A DNA stretch of 54,188 nucleotides from Nitrosomonadales bacterium (GCA_025408405.1 JANYJE010000080.1:1-54188); one strand, 5' to 3'; counted from the first letter of the stretch, positions 24,175 to 32,982 are shown. Numbers and translations: made by a program. Notes: generated by a model from the sequence alone, not told the origin.

Positions 24175-24774
24175 CTAAATGACTTCTGCCTTGGTGATGA
24201 TGACGTCCTCTTTCGGCACGTCTGCGTGGCCGCCGCTATTGCCGGTCTTGACCTTGCCGATAGCATCCACCACCTCCATGCCTTCAACCACCTTGCCGAA
24301 CACGCAGTAGCCGTAGCCCTGCGAATTGGGGGCGGTGTAGTTGAGGAAGCCGTTGTTCTTGGTGTTGATAAAGAATTGCGCGGTAGCGGATTGAGGGTCG
24401 CTGGTGCGTGCCATGGCAATCGTGTACTTGTCGTTGGTCAGGCCATTCGCCGCTTCGTTCTTGATCGGCGCATTGACCGGCTTTTGCTTCATGCCTGGCT
24501 CGAAGCCGCCGCCCTGGATCATGAAGCTGTCGATCACGCGATGAAAGATGGTGTTGTTGAAGTGGCCGCTATTCACGTAGTCGATAAAATTCTGGACAGT
24601 GATCGGGGCTTTTTCGGCATCCAGTTGCAGGGTGATGACGCCGTGATTGGTGTGCAGCTTAACCATGGTTGATTTTCCTTGAGATGTAGTCGGTTGAGAA
24701 ATTGGTGAAGGTGGGGGAGTGCATCCTGTCAGCAGCCCCAGGCTGAGCAGGAACAAAGCGAAAAAATATTTCAT
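24175..24774 (-). CDS. peptidyl-prolyl cis-trans isomerase, cyclophilin type, as lipoprotein
   Basis: A 199-residue protein. It has a lipoprotein signal with lipobox LLTGC (Cys18), a short Pro/Ser/Thr linker, then a full cyclophilin domain from about residue 37. Key stretches are [15 protein letters not shown] with the catalytic Arg, [16 protein letters not shown], and [16 protein letters not shown]. Most small proteobacterial cyclophilins are cytoplasmic PpiB or periplasmic PpiA; a lipid anchor here suggests a folding role at a membrane in the envelope operon. An internal ATG before VKLHTNHG could give a cytoplasmic form. The start overlaps the upstream stop as TAATG. Confidence 0.9.
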   Translation of the reverse strand: MKYFFALFLLSLGLLTGCTPPPSPISQPTTSQGKSTMVKLHTNHGVITLQLDAEKAPITVQNFIDYVNSGHFNNTIFHRVIDSFMIQGGGFEPGMKQKPVNAPIKNEAANGLTNDKYTIAMARTSDPQSATAQFFINTKNNGFLNYTAPNSQGYGYCVFGKVVEGMEVVDAIGKVKTGNSGGHADVPKEDVIITKAEVI

Positions 24775-25943
24775 TATACCGATCCCTCATAAACGATTTG
24801 CCACTTGTTGTCGCGCTTCATCCAGTACTGGCGCTTCTTCATGCGATTCACCAGATTGTTGCTGGCGTAATCCTGCTCGAAATCCACCACCACCAGATTG
24901 GGCTGGCTGGGGTAGGGGAAGGCGCTGATATTGGATAGGCCGACCTTGATCCAGGACTTGCCTGAGTTTACCTGGCGCTTCTGCTGTGACCAGGCTTCGC
25001 GATTTGCCCCGCCGGAGGTGAAGTCAGTGGCGTAGTGGTCAAGGTAGGCATCCGTATTCAGGCTGGACCAGTCGCTGCGCCATTGCTCAACGGCCTGCAG
25101 CAGAGCGGTGCGGTCTGCGCGGTCGGCGTCATCGCTCCACTCCATATGGCTGGTGATGATGACCGGGGTGAGCCCGACTTGCAGGGATTGCTCCAGATGC
25201 GTGAGGTCGGTGTTGGACAGCACCACACAGCCGTTGCTGGCCAGCGGCGGGCGGCTGTAGGTATCGCTGGGTGTGCCGTGCAGCCAGATGCCGTGGCCGT
25301 CGCGGCCCTGTTTTTTGTCCCATTCATTCGGGTAGCTCAGCGGAAAGGCGCCGCTGCCGTAAAAATCGGTAAGCTGGCTTTTGTTGAGGTGAGAGTTGAT
25401 GAAGTACACGCCCAGCGGCGTTTTCTGGTCGCCCTCGGATACCTTGTCTGCGCCCTTCTTGCCCACGCTGATGTAGAAGTCTTCCACATAGCGTGCCTCG
25501 CCATTCACGTTCTTGTACAGATACAGCGTGGATTTGCTGGTGTCGACCACGATGGCGTAATTTTGCTGGGGATTGAGCTGCCACAGGTATTTTGAACTCT
25601 GCGTGAGCGGCTGTTGCTGCTGCACGCGCAGCAGGCGCGCACGCGCCTCGTCACGCAGGTCTTCCAGGCGCTCGCGCGGGGCGTCCGGGGCGTTGCCGAA
25701 GTCGCTGAGCGGTTGGGAGCGGGCCAGCAGCAGATCGCCCTTGACCAGTTGTGCCAGCTTGAAATTGGGATGGAGCTTCAGCAGCGAATCGACATCGCTG
25801 AGCGCGACATCGAGGTGATTGTTGCGCACCGCCTGCAGACTTTTTGCCAGCAGTGCTTCCATGTCGCGCGAGTCGAGTTCGCCAGCCTGTGCCGTAACTA
25901 GGCCGAGGGTTAACAACAGCGGGGTAAAGGGGGCGTAACGCAT
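24774..25943 (-). CDS. L,D-transpeptidase (YkuD) with NTF2-like C-terminal domain
   Basis: A 389-residue secreted enzyme expected to form 3-3 peptidoglycan cross-links or attach proteins to murein. The signal peptide ends near residue 20, and residues 22-100 are TPR-like helices. The YkuD domain spans about 127-265, with [15 protein letters not shown] and the catalytic SNGCVVL. From about residue 280 an NTF2-like domain follows ([21 protein letters not shown] and [16 protein letters not shown]), as in Cds6-type transpeptidases. It starts three bases after the TPR gene, whose C-terminal domain is a clear paralogue of this one. Confidence 0.92.
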   Translation of the reverse strand: MRYAPFTPLLLTLGLVTAQAGELDSRDMEALLAKSLQAVRNNHLDVALSDVDSLLKLHPNFKLAQLVKGDLLLARSQPLSDFGNAPDAPRERLEDLRDEARARLLRVQQQQPLTQSSKYLWQLNPQQNYAIVVDTSKSTLYLYKNVNGEARYVEDFYISVGKKGADKVSEGDQKTPLGVYFINSHLNKSQLTDFYGSGAFPLSYPNEWDKKQGRDGHGIWLHGTPSDTYSRPPLASNGCVVLSNTDLTHLEQSLQVGLTPVIITSHMEWSDDADRADRTALLQAVEQWRSDWSSLNTDAYLDHYATDFTSGGANREAWSQQKRQVNSGKSWIKVGLSNISAFPYPSQPNLVVVDFEQDYASNNLVNRMKKRQYWMKRDNKWQIVYEGSV

Positions 25944-25946
25944 GGG

Positions 25947-26999
25947 TTATTTACCTGCACGCTCTTCCAGGATTTGCCATTTGGAGCTTAATTTAACCAT
26001 TTCCAGCGTCTTAAGGGTAGAGGTTTTCAGCGTGCCGGAACGGTAGGTTTGCCTGAAGCTGATAAAGGCATGGCTGTTGTCAAGCAGCCTAACTTTGGCA
26101 TCGCTGATGCTGACCTGGATGGATTTGGGTTTTGCGATGCGCTCATGGCGCTGCTTTTCCCAGGCACTGCGGCTTTCACTGTTGGGAACCTTGAAGTCGT
26201 TGGCGTAGAACGCAAGGTATTTCGCCACATCGTTGGCAGACCAGGCGGCAGCCCAGTCCTGTGCGGCCTTGAGCACTTCCTCGCTGCCGGAAGCGGCGGG
26301 TTTGCCCGTACTGGTAGCGGGTGTTGCGGCAGGCAAGGCCACCGCCGACACGGTAGCAACTGGCTGAACCGGCAGGGACGCAGTTGCGACAGCTGGCGTG
26401 CTGGCTGCAGTCACGGCGGAGGCTGCAGTCTGGGCAACTGCAGTCTGGGCAACTGCTGTGCTGGCGATTTTGCCCTTGCCGGCACCGCTGAACAGATCCT
26501 TGATCAGGGCCAGTTTGGTCTGGGTGGCGGTATTGCTGCGATCCAGTTGCAGGGCGCGGTCATAAGCCTGGCTGGCCATTTTGGCGTAAATGTCGCCGAG
26601 GTTTTCGTGCGCGGTGGCGTAGCTGGGATGGGTGCGTATGGCCATTTCCAGTGCAACCTTGGCTTTTTCGTATTGCCCTTGCCCGGCGTACAGTACGGCC
26701 AGGTTGTTGTAGGGCTCAGGCAGTTCCGGGTAGTCTTCGGTGAGTGCGGTGAATATGCTGACGGCTTCTTCCGTATTGCCTTGCTCTGCCTTGATCAAGC
26801 CCTTCAGGAAGCGCGCAGGCGCGTCCTTGGGTTTGTGGGCCAGGAAGGCGTCCACTTTTTCCAGCGCCTGGGCATGCTGGCCCTGCTTGAACAGCTTGTT
26901 GGCATCCTGCACTTCATCGGCGTAGGCAGAGGCACAGCTGAAACCCAGCAACAGCGCGCACAGCGCAGCACGTTGGCCAAATCGATTGAGCATATTCAT
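25947..26999 (-). CDS. secreted TPR protein with NTF2-like C-terminal domain
   Basis: A 350-residue protein with signal peptide (1-27), TPR units across about 30-170 (ANKLFKQGQHAQALEKVDAF and NNLAVLYAGQGQYEKAKVALEMAI), an Ala/Thr/Val-rich linker (about 172-235) and an NTF2-like domain (about 240-350). That domain begins AAQDWAAAWSANDVAKYLAFY and ends LSSKWQILEE. The last domain matches that of the downstream L,D-transpeptidase. It probably acts as a scaffold or partner in cell-wall remodelling; that is inference from adjacency and shared domain. A 15-base tandem duplication lies in the linker. Confidence 0.85.
   Translation of the reverse strand: MNMLNRFGQRAALCALLLGFSCASAYADEVQDANKLFKQGQHAQALEKVDAFLAHKPKDAPARFLKGLIKAEQGNTEEAVSIFTALTEDYPELPEPYNNLAVLYAGQGQYEKAKVALEMAIRTHPSYATAHENLGDIYAKMASQAYDRALQLDRSNTATQTKLALIKDLFSGAGKGKIASTAVAQTAVAQTAASAVTAASTPAVATASLPVQPVATVSAVALPAATPATSTGKPAASGSEEVLKAAQDWAAAWSANDVAKYLAFYANDFKVPNSESRSAWEKQRHERIAKPKSIQVSISDAKVRLLDNSHAFISFRQTYRSGTLKTSTLKTLEMVKLSSKWQILEERAGK
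26425..26454 (-). repeat. 15-base tandem duplication in the TPR-protein linker
   Basis: GCAGTCTGGGCAACT occurs at 26425-26439 and again at 26440-26454 on the plus strand, and is in frame with the minus-strand gene, where it encodes repeats of A-V-A-Q-T. Slippage here would change linker length by five residues without a frameshift. Confidence 0.7.
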
Positions 27000-27018
27000 T
27001 GAGCGATAAATTCCAAAA

Positions 27019-27048
27019 ATTATAGTTATGACGGGCGCAAACCCTCAA
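27019..27048 (-). promoter_or_regulatory. sigma-70 promoter for the TPR/transpeptidase/cyclophilin/lpxH operon
   Basis: On the minus strand TTGAGG (27048-27043) and TATAAT (27024-27019) are 18 bases apart, and the -10 box ends 19 bases before the start codon at 26999. The match to the -10 consensus is perfect. It is the only good promoter seen ahead of this four-gene leftward run. Confidence 0.55.
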
Positions 27049-27179
27049 AAGGAACAGGATTCTACCAAATATGGCTGCTGCTTTCACGGGTAATCAAGCC
27101 TTTGTGAGGTGCTGACTGCCTAGGCGCAGCGGTTTTCGGGTAAAATTCCAGCCTTTCCGGCCACTTTAAAAATCCGACA

Positions 27180-28850
27180 ATGAGCAGTAACGTACCCGCG
27201 CCCGTCTCCCACTTTATCCGCAACCTGATCGAATCCGACCTGGCGAGCGGCAAGCACAAGAGCATCGTAACCCGCTTCCCGCCTGAGCCTAACGGCTATC
27301 TGCATGTCGGCCACGCCAAATCGATCTGCCTCAACTTCGGTCTGGCCCGTGATTTTCAGGGCAAGTGCAATCTGCGTTTTGACGATACCAACCCGGAAAA
27401 GGAAAGCGAAGAATACGCGCGCTCGATTCAGGATGACGTGCAATGGCTGGGCTTCCAGTGGAATGGCGAAGTGCGCTGGGCGTCCGATTACTTCGAGCAG
27501 CTGTACCAGTATGCGGTCGAGCTGATCAAGCAGGGCAAGGCTTATGTCGAGGACCTGAGCGCGGAAGAAATGCGCGAATACCGCGGCACCCTGACCCAGC
27601 CCGGAAAAAACAGCCCGTATCGCGAGCGCCCGGTGGCAGAAAATCTGGACCTGTTTGCACGCATGCGTGCGGGAGAGTTTGCCGATGGCGCCAGGGTTCT
27701 GCGCGCCAAGATCGACATGGCTTCCGGCAACATCAACATGCGCGACCCGGCGATCTACCGCATCCGCCGCGCGCACCATATCCGCACCGGCGATGCGTGG
27801 TGCATCTACCCGATGTACGACTACACCCACTGCATTTCGGATGCGCTGGAAGGCATCACCCATTCATTGTGCACGCTGGAATTCGCCGACCACCGCCCGC
27901 TCTACGACTGGGTGCTGGACCAGCTGCCCGTGCCCTGTCACCCGCAGCAGACCGAGTTTTCGCGACTCGAATTGCACTACACCATCACCAGCAAGCGTAA
28001 GCTCTTGCAACTGGTGAACGAGAAACACGTGAGCGGCTGGGATGACCCGCGCATGCCCACCATCATCGGCATGCGCCGGCGCGGTTATACGCCGGAAGGG
28101 ATACGCGAATTTGCCAGCCGCATCGGCATTTCCAAAAGCGAGAACACGGTCGACATGGCGGTGATGGAAGGGGCCATGCGCGAAGACCTGGAGACGCGCG
28201 CAGCGCGCGTGATGGCGGTGATCAACCCGCTCAAGGTGAGCATCACCAATTTCAACGGCGCGCAGTCGCGCGAGGCGGGCTTTCATCCCAACCATCCGGA
28301 GTTCGGCAGCCGTGTGGTGCCGTTCTCCAAAGAGTTATACATTGAGGCGGACGACTTTGCCGAAGTGCCGCCGCCAGGTTGGCAACGGCTCACTCTCGGT
28401 GCTGAGGTGCGGCTGCGCTACAGCTACGTGATGCGCTGCGACGAAGTGGTGAAGGATGCCGCAGGCAGGGTGGTCGAGCTGCGCTGCAGCATTGACCACA
28501 ATACGCTGGGCAAAAATCCGGAAGGGCGCAAGGTGAAAGGCGTGATCCACTTCCTGTCGCGCGAGCACGCGCTGCCTGCCGAGATACGTTTGTACGACAG
28601 GTTGTTCAGCGTGCCTGAACCCGATGCGGACAAGAACGTGGATTTTTGCACTCATCTCAATCCTGCTTCGCTGACTGTGGTGCAGGGTTGGGTCGAGCAC
28701 GCGGTGCGCGAGGCGGCGCCCGAGACGCGCTACCAGTTCGAACGCCTGGGTTACTTTTGCGCCGACAGGCACGACCATCAGCCGGGCAAGAAGCTGGTAT
28801 TCAACCGTACCGTGACGCTCAAGGACGCCTGGGCAAAGGAGCAGGGCTAA
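27180..28850 (+). CDS. glnS: glutaminyl-tRNA synthetase
   Basis: Class I aminoacyl-tRNA synthetase that charges tRNA-Gln. It is 556 residues, as in E. coli. The HIGH-type motif is in [15 protein letters not shown], and the KMSKS equivalent is in [13 protein letters not shown]. Other blocks are [37 protein letters not shown] and [23 protein letters not shown]. The C-terminal half is the beta-barrel anticodon-binding region. A TAAAAT box at 27141-27146 may be its -10. Confidence 0.97.
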   Translation: MSSNVPAPVSHFIRNLIESDLASGKHKSIVTRFPPEPNGYLHVGHAKSICLNFGLARDFQGKCNLRFDDTNPEKESEEYARSIQDDVQWLGFQWNGEVRWASDYFEQLYQYAVELIKQGKAYVEDLSAEEMREYRGTLTQPGKNSPYRERPVAENLDLFARMRAGEFADGARVLRAKIDMASGNINMRDPAIYRIRRAHHIRTGDAWCIYPMYDYTHCISDALEGITHSLCTLEFADHRPLYDWVLDQLPVPCHPQQTEFSRLELHYTITSKRKLLQLVNEKHVSGWDDPRMPTIIGMRRRGYTPEGIREFASRIGISKSENTVDMAVMEGAMREDLETRAARVMAVINPLKVSITNFNGAQSREAGFHPNHPEFGSRVVPFSKELYIEADDFAEVPPPGWQRLTLGAEVRLRYSYVMRCDEVVKDAAGRVVELRCSIDHNTLGKNPEGRKVKGVIHFLSREHALPAEIRLYDRLFSVPEPDADKNVDFCTHLNPASLTVVQGWVEHAVREAAPETRYQFERLGYFCADRHDHQPGKKLVFNRTVTLKDAWAKEQG

Positions 28851-28929
28851 TAAAATCTAGCGGAATATTATGGTGATCGTTTGTATTTGATTTACCATTC
28901 TTCAAACATGGCATGCTGTCAACGGTGAT

Positions 28930-28958
28930 TTGACGTGTGTAAATGACTGCATTACAGT
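28930..28958 (+). promoter_or_regulatory. higBA promoter, with overlapping inverted repeat
   Basis: TTGACG at 28930-28935 and TACAGT at 28953-28958 have the optimal 17-base spacing. The -10 box ends only seven bases before the higB start codon, so the transcript would begin at or next to the ATG. An inverted repeat, TGTAA (28938-28942) and TTACA (28952-28956), overlaps the spacer and -10 and is a fitting site for repression by HigA. Confidence 0.65.
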
Positions 28959-28965
28959 ATCGCGC

Positions 28966-29241
28966 ATGATTAAATCGTTTGTTCACAAAGGACTGCAGGA
29001 GCTGCACGAAACAGGCAAAAGCGCCAAGGTGCGGTCTGATTTATCGGCTCGACTTTTGCGCCGCCTGGATGCGATTGCTGCTGCAAAGACGCCTGAGGCG
29101 TTAAATGTCCCCGGATTCGATTTTCACGCGCTACGTGGAAAACCAAAGCGTTATAGCGTGCATGTAAACGGTCCATATTGCATAACTTTCGAATGGGAAG
29201 GTGAGGATGCGGCACGGGTCAATTTGGAGAATTATCACTAG
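28966..29241 (+). CDS. higB: RelE/HigB-type toxin
   Basis: A 91-residue basic protein of the HigB (RelE/ParE superfamily) kind. MIKSFVHKGLQELHETGKSAKV is the usual first helix region, followed by LRRLDAIAAAKTPEALNVPGFDFHALRG and YSVHVNGPYCITFEWEGEDAARV and ending ENYH. Relatives cut mRNA at the ribosome. It precedes its antitoxin by eight bases, the reversed order typical of hig loci. No Shine-Dalgarno is visible before the ATG. Confidence 0.92.
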   Translation: MIKSFVHKGLQELHETGKSAKVRSDLSARLLRRLDAIAAAKTPEALNVPGFDFHALRGKPKRYSVHVNGPYCITFEWEGEDAARVNLENYH

Positions 29242-29249
29242 GAGTTCTT

Positions 29250-29573
29250 ATGAAGAAAAAAATCGCTCAAACTCGCCAGCCCACTCATCCCGGTGCCATT
29301 TTGCGAGAGGATGTTTTGCCGGCATTAGGTATGTCTGTCAGCGCTTTTGCGCGGAATATGGGAGTGTCGCGCCAGATGGTTCATGGCATTTTGGCCGAGC
29401 GTACAGGGGTTACGCCAGAGACTGCATTGCGGCTTGGTGCATTGTTGGGTAATGGAGCGCAGCTATGGATCGATATGCAGTCTCGCTACGACTTGTGGAT
29501 GGCTCAAGCAAAGCTGAGTGAGGTTTTGGCATCAATACATCCAGTAAAAGTACACGAGCATATTGCAGCTTGA
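29250..29573 (+). CDS. higA: HigA-type antitoxin, XRE family
   Basis: A 107-residue helix-turn-helix protein. TRQPTHPGAILREDVLPALGMSVSAFARNMGVSRQMVHGILAERTGVTPETALRLG is the standard HigA/VapI HTH core, followed by a dimerisation helix (LWIDMQSRYDLWMAQAKL). It should neutralise HigB and repress the operon. AGGAG stands seven bases before the ATG, so the antitoxin has a strong translation signal while the toxin has none. Confidence 0.94.
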   Translation: MKKKIAQTRQPTHPGAILREDVLPALGMSVSAFARNMGVSRQMVHGILAERTGVTPETALRLGALLGNGAQLWIDMQSRYDLWMAQAKLSEVLASIHPVKVHEHIAA

Positions 29574-29740
29574 CGGGCAGCTTCGTCGCTTCTGAGTGAC
29601 TTCTTTCTGGAAATCGTAATGCCTACTGTGGGCACGATGCAGCCCATTAAGTCTGATATTGTTTGTCAGAGGAAATCTGGATTACGACACATCAATTTCC
29701 GTACAATTTCTGGCGCGAGATTTAACTGGAGGAACAGGCT

Positions 29741-30190
29741 ATGTACAAGCGTATTGCGGTTGCGGTGGATGGCAGTAAAACTTCCGATGCGGCATTGGCC
29801 GAAGCCATCAAGCTGGCTCAAGAGATGGGCTCTGCAATAATGCTGCTGCATGTGTGCGAGGAAATGCCGGTCATTCTCGAACCGGACGGCATGAGCGTGC
29901 TGGTTACGCAGGATCTGATGCAGGCGATCGCCAAGGCGGGTAGTGCGCTGCTGCAAAAAAGCGCTGCTACTGTGCGTGATGCGGGACTCGCTGCGGAAAC
30001 CAAACTGATTGAAACCTTTGGTGGGCGCATGGGCAGCGAGATATCGCAGGCGGCGCAGCGCTGGGGTGCAGACCTGCTGGTGGTGGGGACGCACGGGCGC
30101 CGGGGCATAGCGCACCTGTTGATGGGCAGCGTGGCAGAAGACGTCATCCGTACTGCGAGCATGCCGGTATTGCTCATCAGGGGAAATTAA
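29741..30190 (+). CDS. universal stress protein, UspA family
   Basis: A 149-residue single Usp domain. It begins YKRIAVAVDGSKTSDAALAEAIKLA and ends with the ATP-binding signature GTHGRRGIAHLLMGSVAEDVIRTA, which matches G-x2-G-x9-G-S. It is therefore probably of the nucleotide-binding class. GGAGGAACAG precedes the ATG. The 167 bases upstream to higA hold a TACAAT box at 29702-29707, otherwise nothing recognised. Confidence 0.92.
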   Translation: MYKRIAVAVDGSKTSDAALAEAIKLAQEMGSAIMLLHVCEEMPVILEPDGMSVLVTQDLMQAIAKAGSALLQKSAATVRDAGLAAETKLIETFGGRMGSEISQAAQRWGADLLVVGTHGRRGIAHLLMGSVAEDVIRTASMPVLLIRGN

Positions 30191-30196
30191 TATGAA

Positions 30197-30211
30197 TCTC
30201 GCCAGGCGAGA
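30197..30211. terminator. 15-base perfect palindrome after the universal stress gene
   Basis: TCTCGCC, a central A, then GGCGAGA form a perfect palindrome seven bases after the stop codon. A T-rich but interrupted tract (TAGTAGTTTC) follows. It could serve as a short terminator hairpin or as an operator for the genes to the right. The call is tentative. Confidence 0.35.
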
Positions 30212-30302
30212 CCTAGTAGTTTCATCAGGGAACGGTCATGGCGGTTAGAACGAAAATGCCCATTGTTATAACGCTGAAAATTCGGCTGTGAACGGAGATG
30301 CA

Positions 30303-30638
30303 ATGATTACTGACGAAGAAAAAATGCAATCGCTGCAGAAGCTGACGATGGTCGTCTATGCCCTGTATGCGTTTTCCTATTTCGCGGGTATCACCGCGAT
30401 TATCGGCATCGTCATCAACTATATAAAAAAGGAAGAGGTTGCCGGAACCTGGCTGGAAAGCCATTTTCGCTGGCAGATACGCACCTTCTGGTTCGGGCTG
30501 CTGTGGGCGGTGATCGGTATTGCGACGCTGGTCATCCTGATCGGCATCCCCATCCTGTTTGCCAACTGTATCTGGATAATTTATCGCGTTGTTAAAGGCT
30601 GGCTTTACTTCAACGACAACAAGCCTGTCCCCATCTGA
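30303..30638 (+). CDS. DUF4870-like small membrane protein
   Basis: A 111-residue protein with three hydrophobic helices, centred on [45 protein letters not shown] and [19 protein letters not shown]. The motif [15 protein letters not shown] between the first and second helices is characteristic of this family of uncharacterised proteins, as is the ending [16 protein letters not shown] lies five bases before the ATG at 30303. It ends five bases before cysS and is probably co-transcribed with it. Confidence 0.85.
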   Translation: MITDEEKMQSLQKLTMVVYALYAFSYFAGITAIIGIVINYIKKEEVAGTWLESHFRWQIRTFWFGLLWAVIGIATLVILIGIPILFANCIWIIYRVVKGWLYFNDNKPVPI

Positions 30639-30643
30639 TTTTT

Positions 30644-32077
30644 ATGCTGAAAATTCACAACACCCTTTCCCGCGACAAGCAGGATTTCATCCCGATTGAA
30701 CCGAACAAGGTACGCATGTATGTGTGCGGCATGACGGTTTACGACTACTGCCACGCCGGCCATGCGCGCGTGATGGTGGTGTTCGACATGGTGTACCGCT
30801 GGCTGAAAGCCTCCGGCTATGACGTGACCTATGTGCGCAACATCACCGACATCGACGACAAGATCATCAAGCGCGCGGCGGAAAATAACGAGTCCATCCA
30901 TGCGCTCACGCAACGCTTTATCGATGCGATGCACGAAGACGAGCGCGCGCTGGGCGTGCTGGCGCCAGACCATGAACCGCGCGCCACGCAGTTTGTGCCG
31001 CAGATGCTGGAGATGATCGCGCAGCTGGAACAGAACGGCATGGCCTATCGTGCGGCCGACGGTGATGTGAACTATGCGGTGCGCAAATTCCCGGGTTACG
31101 GCAAATTGTCTGGCAAATCGCTGGAAGACCTGCGCGCCGGAGAGCGCGTGGACGTGGCCGATAGCAAGCACGACCCGCTGGATTTTGTGCTGTGGAAACA
31201 CGCCAAGGAGTCGGAGCCGGCCGAGGTGAAATGGGAGTCTTCTTGGGGCCCGGGGCGCCCCGGCTGGCATATCGAATGCTCCGCCATGGCCTCTGAAATT
31301 CTTGGCCGTCATTTCGATATTCACGGCGGCGGTGCCGATTTGCAGTTCCCTCATCACGAGAACGAGATTGCGCAGAGCGAGGGTGCTCACCAATGCCAGT
31401 TCGTGAACTACTGGATGCACAACGGCTTCGTGCGCGTGGACAATGAAAAGATGTCCAAGTCGCTGGGCAACTTTTTCACCATCCGCGAAGTGCTGAAAAA
31501 GTTTGATGCGGAAGTGATGCGTTTCTTCATCCTGCGTGCCCACTACCGCAGCCCGCTGAATTATTCCGACATGCACATCGACGATGCCAAGAGCGCGCTG
31601 ACGCGGCTTTATACGGCGCTAAAAGATGTTCCTCCATCCCTGCCTATTGACGCTATCCAAATTGATTGGGATGTCCCAGCCGCAAAAGCATTTAAGGTCG
31701 CGATGGACGATGACTTCAATACGCCCGAGGCGATGGCAGTACTGCAAGGGTTGGCAAAAGAAATCAATATCTCGAAGTCTAGAGATGTTGCCAACCTTTT
31801 GTTGGCACTGGGAGGGGTATTGGGGTTGCTGCAACAGCCCCCTATTCGTTTCTTGCAAGGCGGCGAAAGGATTGTTGCTACTTTGCATTTGACAGCGCCA
31901 GCACCTACTCTCGAAGCGAGAGGTGAGGCACTTGATATTGATGCTTTGATTGAAGCCCGTGCTGCCGCCAAGCAAGCCAAGAACTTCGCCGAGGCCGACC
32001 GCATCCGCAAGGAATTGCTGGCTGCAGGTATCGTGCTGGAAGACAGCGCGGCCGGCACCACCTGGCGCCGCGCCTGA
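30644..32077 (+). CDS. cysS: cysteinyl-tRNA synthetase
   Basis: Class I synthetase for cysteine, 477 residues. The HIGH equivalent is in [13 protein letters not shown], the zinc site includes [19 protein letters not shown] and [15 protein letters not shown], and the KMSKS loop is in [14 protein letters not shown]. The stretch from about 31615 to 31960, encoding the DALR-type helical region, is noticeably AT-richer and uses different codons (many Leu TTG/CTT, Ile ATT) from the rest. The protein stays family-like throughout. The REP/RAYT island begins seven bases after the stop. Confidence 0.96.
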   Translation: MLKIHNTLSRDKQDFIPIEPNKVRMYVCGMTVYDYCHAGHARVMVVFDMVYRWLKASGYDVTYVRNITDIDDKIIKRAAENNESIHALTQRFIDAMHEDERALGVLAPDHEPRATQFVPQMLEMIAQLEQNGMAYRAADGDVNYAVRKFPGYGKLSGKSLEDLRAGERVDVADSKHDPLDFVLWKHAKESEPAEVKWESSWGPGRPGWHIECSAMASEILGRHFDIHGGGADLQFPHHENEIAQSEGAHQCQFVNYWMHNGFVRVDNEKMSKSLGNFFTIREVLKKFDAEVMRFFILRAHYRSPLNYSDMHIDDAKSALTRLYTALKDVPPSLPIDAIQIDWDVPAAKAFKVAMDDDFNTPEAMAVLQGLAKEINISKSRDVANLLLALGGVLGLLQQPPIRFLQGGERIVATLHLTAPAPTLEARGEALDIDALIEARAAAKQAKNFAEADRIRKELLAAGIVLEDSAAGTTWRRA

Positions 32078-32083
32078 GAAACG

Positions 32084-32160
32084 AATCGCCCGATAAATCG
32101 GGCTCCTACAGGGGGTGTGTAGGAGCGCAATTTATTGCGCGATAAACGTAGATGGAGGAG
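32084..32160. repeat. 77-base REP module, direct copy A
   Basis: The module holds an inverted REP (aatCGCCCGAT..ATCGGGC then CTCCTAC, 32084-32109), a linker AGGGGGTGT, and a forward REP headed GTAGGAG with hairpin GCGCAATTTATTGCGC (32119-32143). It ends GATGGAGGAG. It is repeated at 32237-32313 with a single mismatch (T/C), pointing to a recent duplication. Confidence 0.85.
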
Positions 32161-32170
32161 CAATTCATTG

Positions 32171-32228
32171 CAACAAAGTCAGGCAATCTGCTATCGAGCA
32201 AGCTCGATGCAGAATTGACACCGCGATG
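32171..32228 (+). repeat. 58-base island repeat, copy 1
   Basis: The unit runs from a CAACAAAGTCAGG start to an ACCGCGATG end and contains the perfect hairpin ATCGAGC-AA-GCTCGAT. Further copies lie at 32783-32840 and 33531-33588. In all three it directly follows the 3' side of a GTAGGAG palindrome, so REP plus unit forms a larger composite. Confidence 0.8.
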
Positions 32229-32236
32229 GGTTTCGC

Positions 32237-32313
32237 AATCGCCCGATAAATCGGGCTCCTACAGGGGGTGTGTAGGAGCGCAATTTATTGCGCGATAAAC
32301 GCAGATGGAGGAG
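32237..32313. repeat. 77-base REP module, direct copy B
   Basis: Second copy of the 32084-32160 module, with one base difference. Its final GGAGGAG (32307-32313) serves as the ribosome binding site of the transposase gene that starts at 32321. Confidence 0.85.
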
Positions 32314-32320
32314 TTGCATC

Positions 32321-32767
32321 ATGGAAAAAACGCCTCATGCAAAAAATCTCCGCAAAGGCCGCGTTTCCCTGCCGCACCAAATCTATCTGGTGACAGCCGT
32401 CACAGCAGCCCGTGAACCCGTGTTCTCTTCATTTTCTGCCGCGCGTCTGGCGGTGCGGTGCTTTCACGACAAGGACGTAGCGCGCCAAGCGCAAACCTGG
32501 GCGTTTGTCGTCATGCCCGATCATATTCATTGGCTGCTCCAGATCGAGGAGGCGGGTGACCTGTCCGTTGCAGCCCGTTTGTACAAAACCAAGGTATCCA
32601 TGCACTTGGGGCAAAGTGTGTGGCAGCGTGGATTTCATGACCACGCCTTGCGCGACGATGAGGATATCCGCAGCATTGCGCGTTACATCGTAGCCAACCC
32701 TTTACGAGCCGGACTGGTTAAAAGCGTTGGCGATTATCCGCATTGGGATGCGCTATGGCTGTTGTAG
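32321..32767 (+). CDS. REP-associated tyrosine transposase (RAYT, Y1_Tnp/IS200-like)
   Basis: A 148-residue Y1-type transposase. It has the metal-binding His pair in VVMPDHIHWLL (residues 68 and 70), WQRGFHDHAL (101-110) and the presumed catalytic Tyr122 in ARYIVANPLRAGLV, all hallmarks of RAYT proteins that act on REP hairpins. The N-terminal RKGRVSLPHQIYLVTAVT is also typical. GGAGGAG from the adjoining repeat is the ribosome binding site. Its TAG stop (32765-32767) lies within the GTAGGAG head of the next REP. It is very probably the driver of the palindromes on both sides. Confidence 0.95.
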   Translation: MEKTPHAKNLRKGRVSLPHQIYLVTAVTAAREPVFSSFSAARLAVRCFHDKDVARQAQTWAFVVMPDHIHWLLQIEEAGDLSVAARLYKTKVSMHLGQSVWQRGFHDHALRDDEDIRSIARYIVANPLRAGLVKSVGDYPHWDALWLL

Positions 32768-32784
32768 GAGCGCAATTTATTGCG
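32764..32784 (+). repeat. REP, GTAGGAG head plus GCGCAATTTATTGCG hairpin
   Basis: A forward REP immediately at the end of the transposase gene; its GTAG supplies the gene's stop codon. The 58-base unit follows directly. Confidence 0.85.
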
Positions 32785-32840
32785 ACAAAGTCAGGCAATC
32801 TGCTATCGAGCAAGCTCGATGCAGAATTGACACCGCGATG
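32783..32840 (+). repeat. 58-base island repeat, copy 2
   Basis: Nearly identical to copy 1 (starting CGACAAAGTC rather than CAACAAAGTC) with the same ATCGAGC-AA-GCTCGAT hairpin and the same ACCGCGATG end. Confidence 0.8.
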
Positions 32841-32848
32841 ATTTTTCG

Positions 32849-32976
32849 AATCGCCCGATTAATCGGGCTCCTACCTGTAGGAGCCCAGCTTGCTGCGCGA
32901 ATTAGGATGGATAAGGTTGTCGTAGGAGCGTAATTAATTGCGACAAAGTTGTAGGAGCGCAGCTATGCTGCGCGAT
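32849..32976. repeat. cluster of four REPs, including a head-to-head pair
   Basis: An inverted REP (32849-32874) and a forward REP (32877-32902) meet head to head through a CT linker. Their junction is a perfect 22-base palindrome at 32865-32886. Two further forward REPs follow: GTAGGAGCGTAATTAATTGCG at 32922-32943 and GTAGGAGCGCAGCTATGCTGCG at 32951-32976. Loop sequences vary with compensating stem changes, as in families under RAYT recognition. Confidence 0.85.
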
Positions 32977-32982
32977 GGATGC

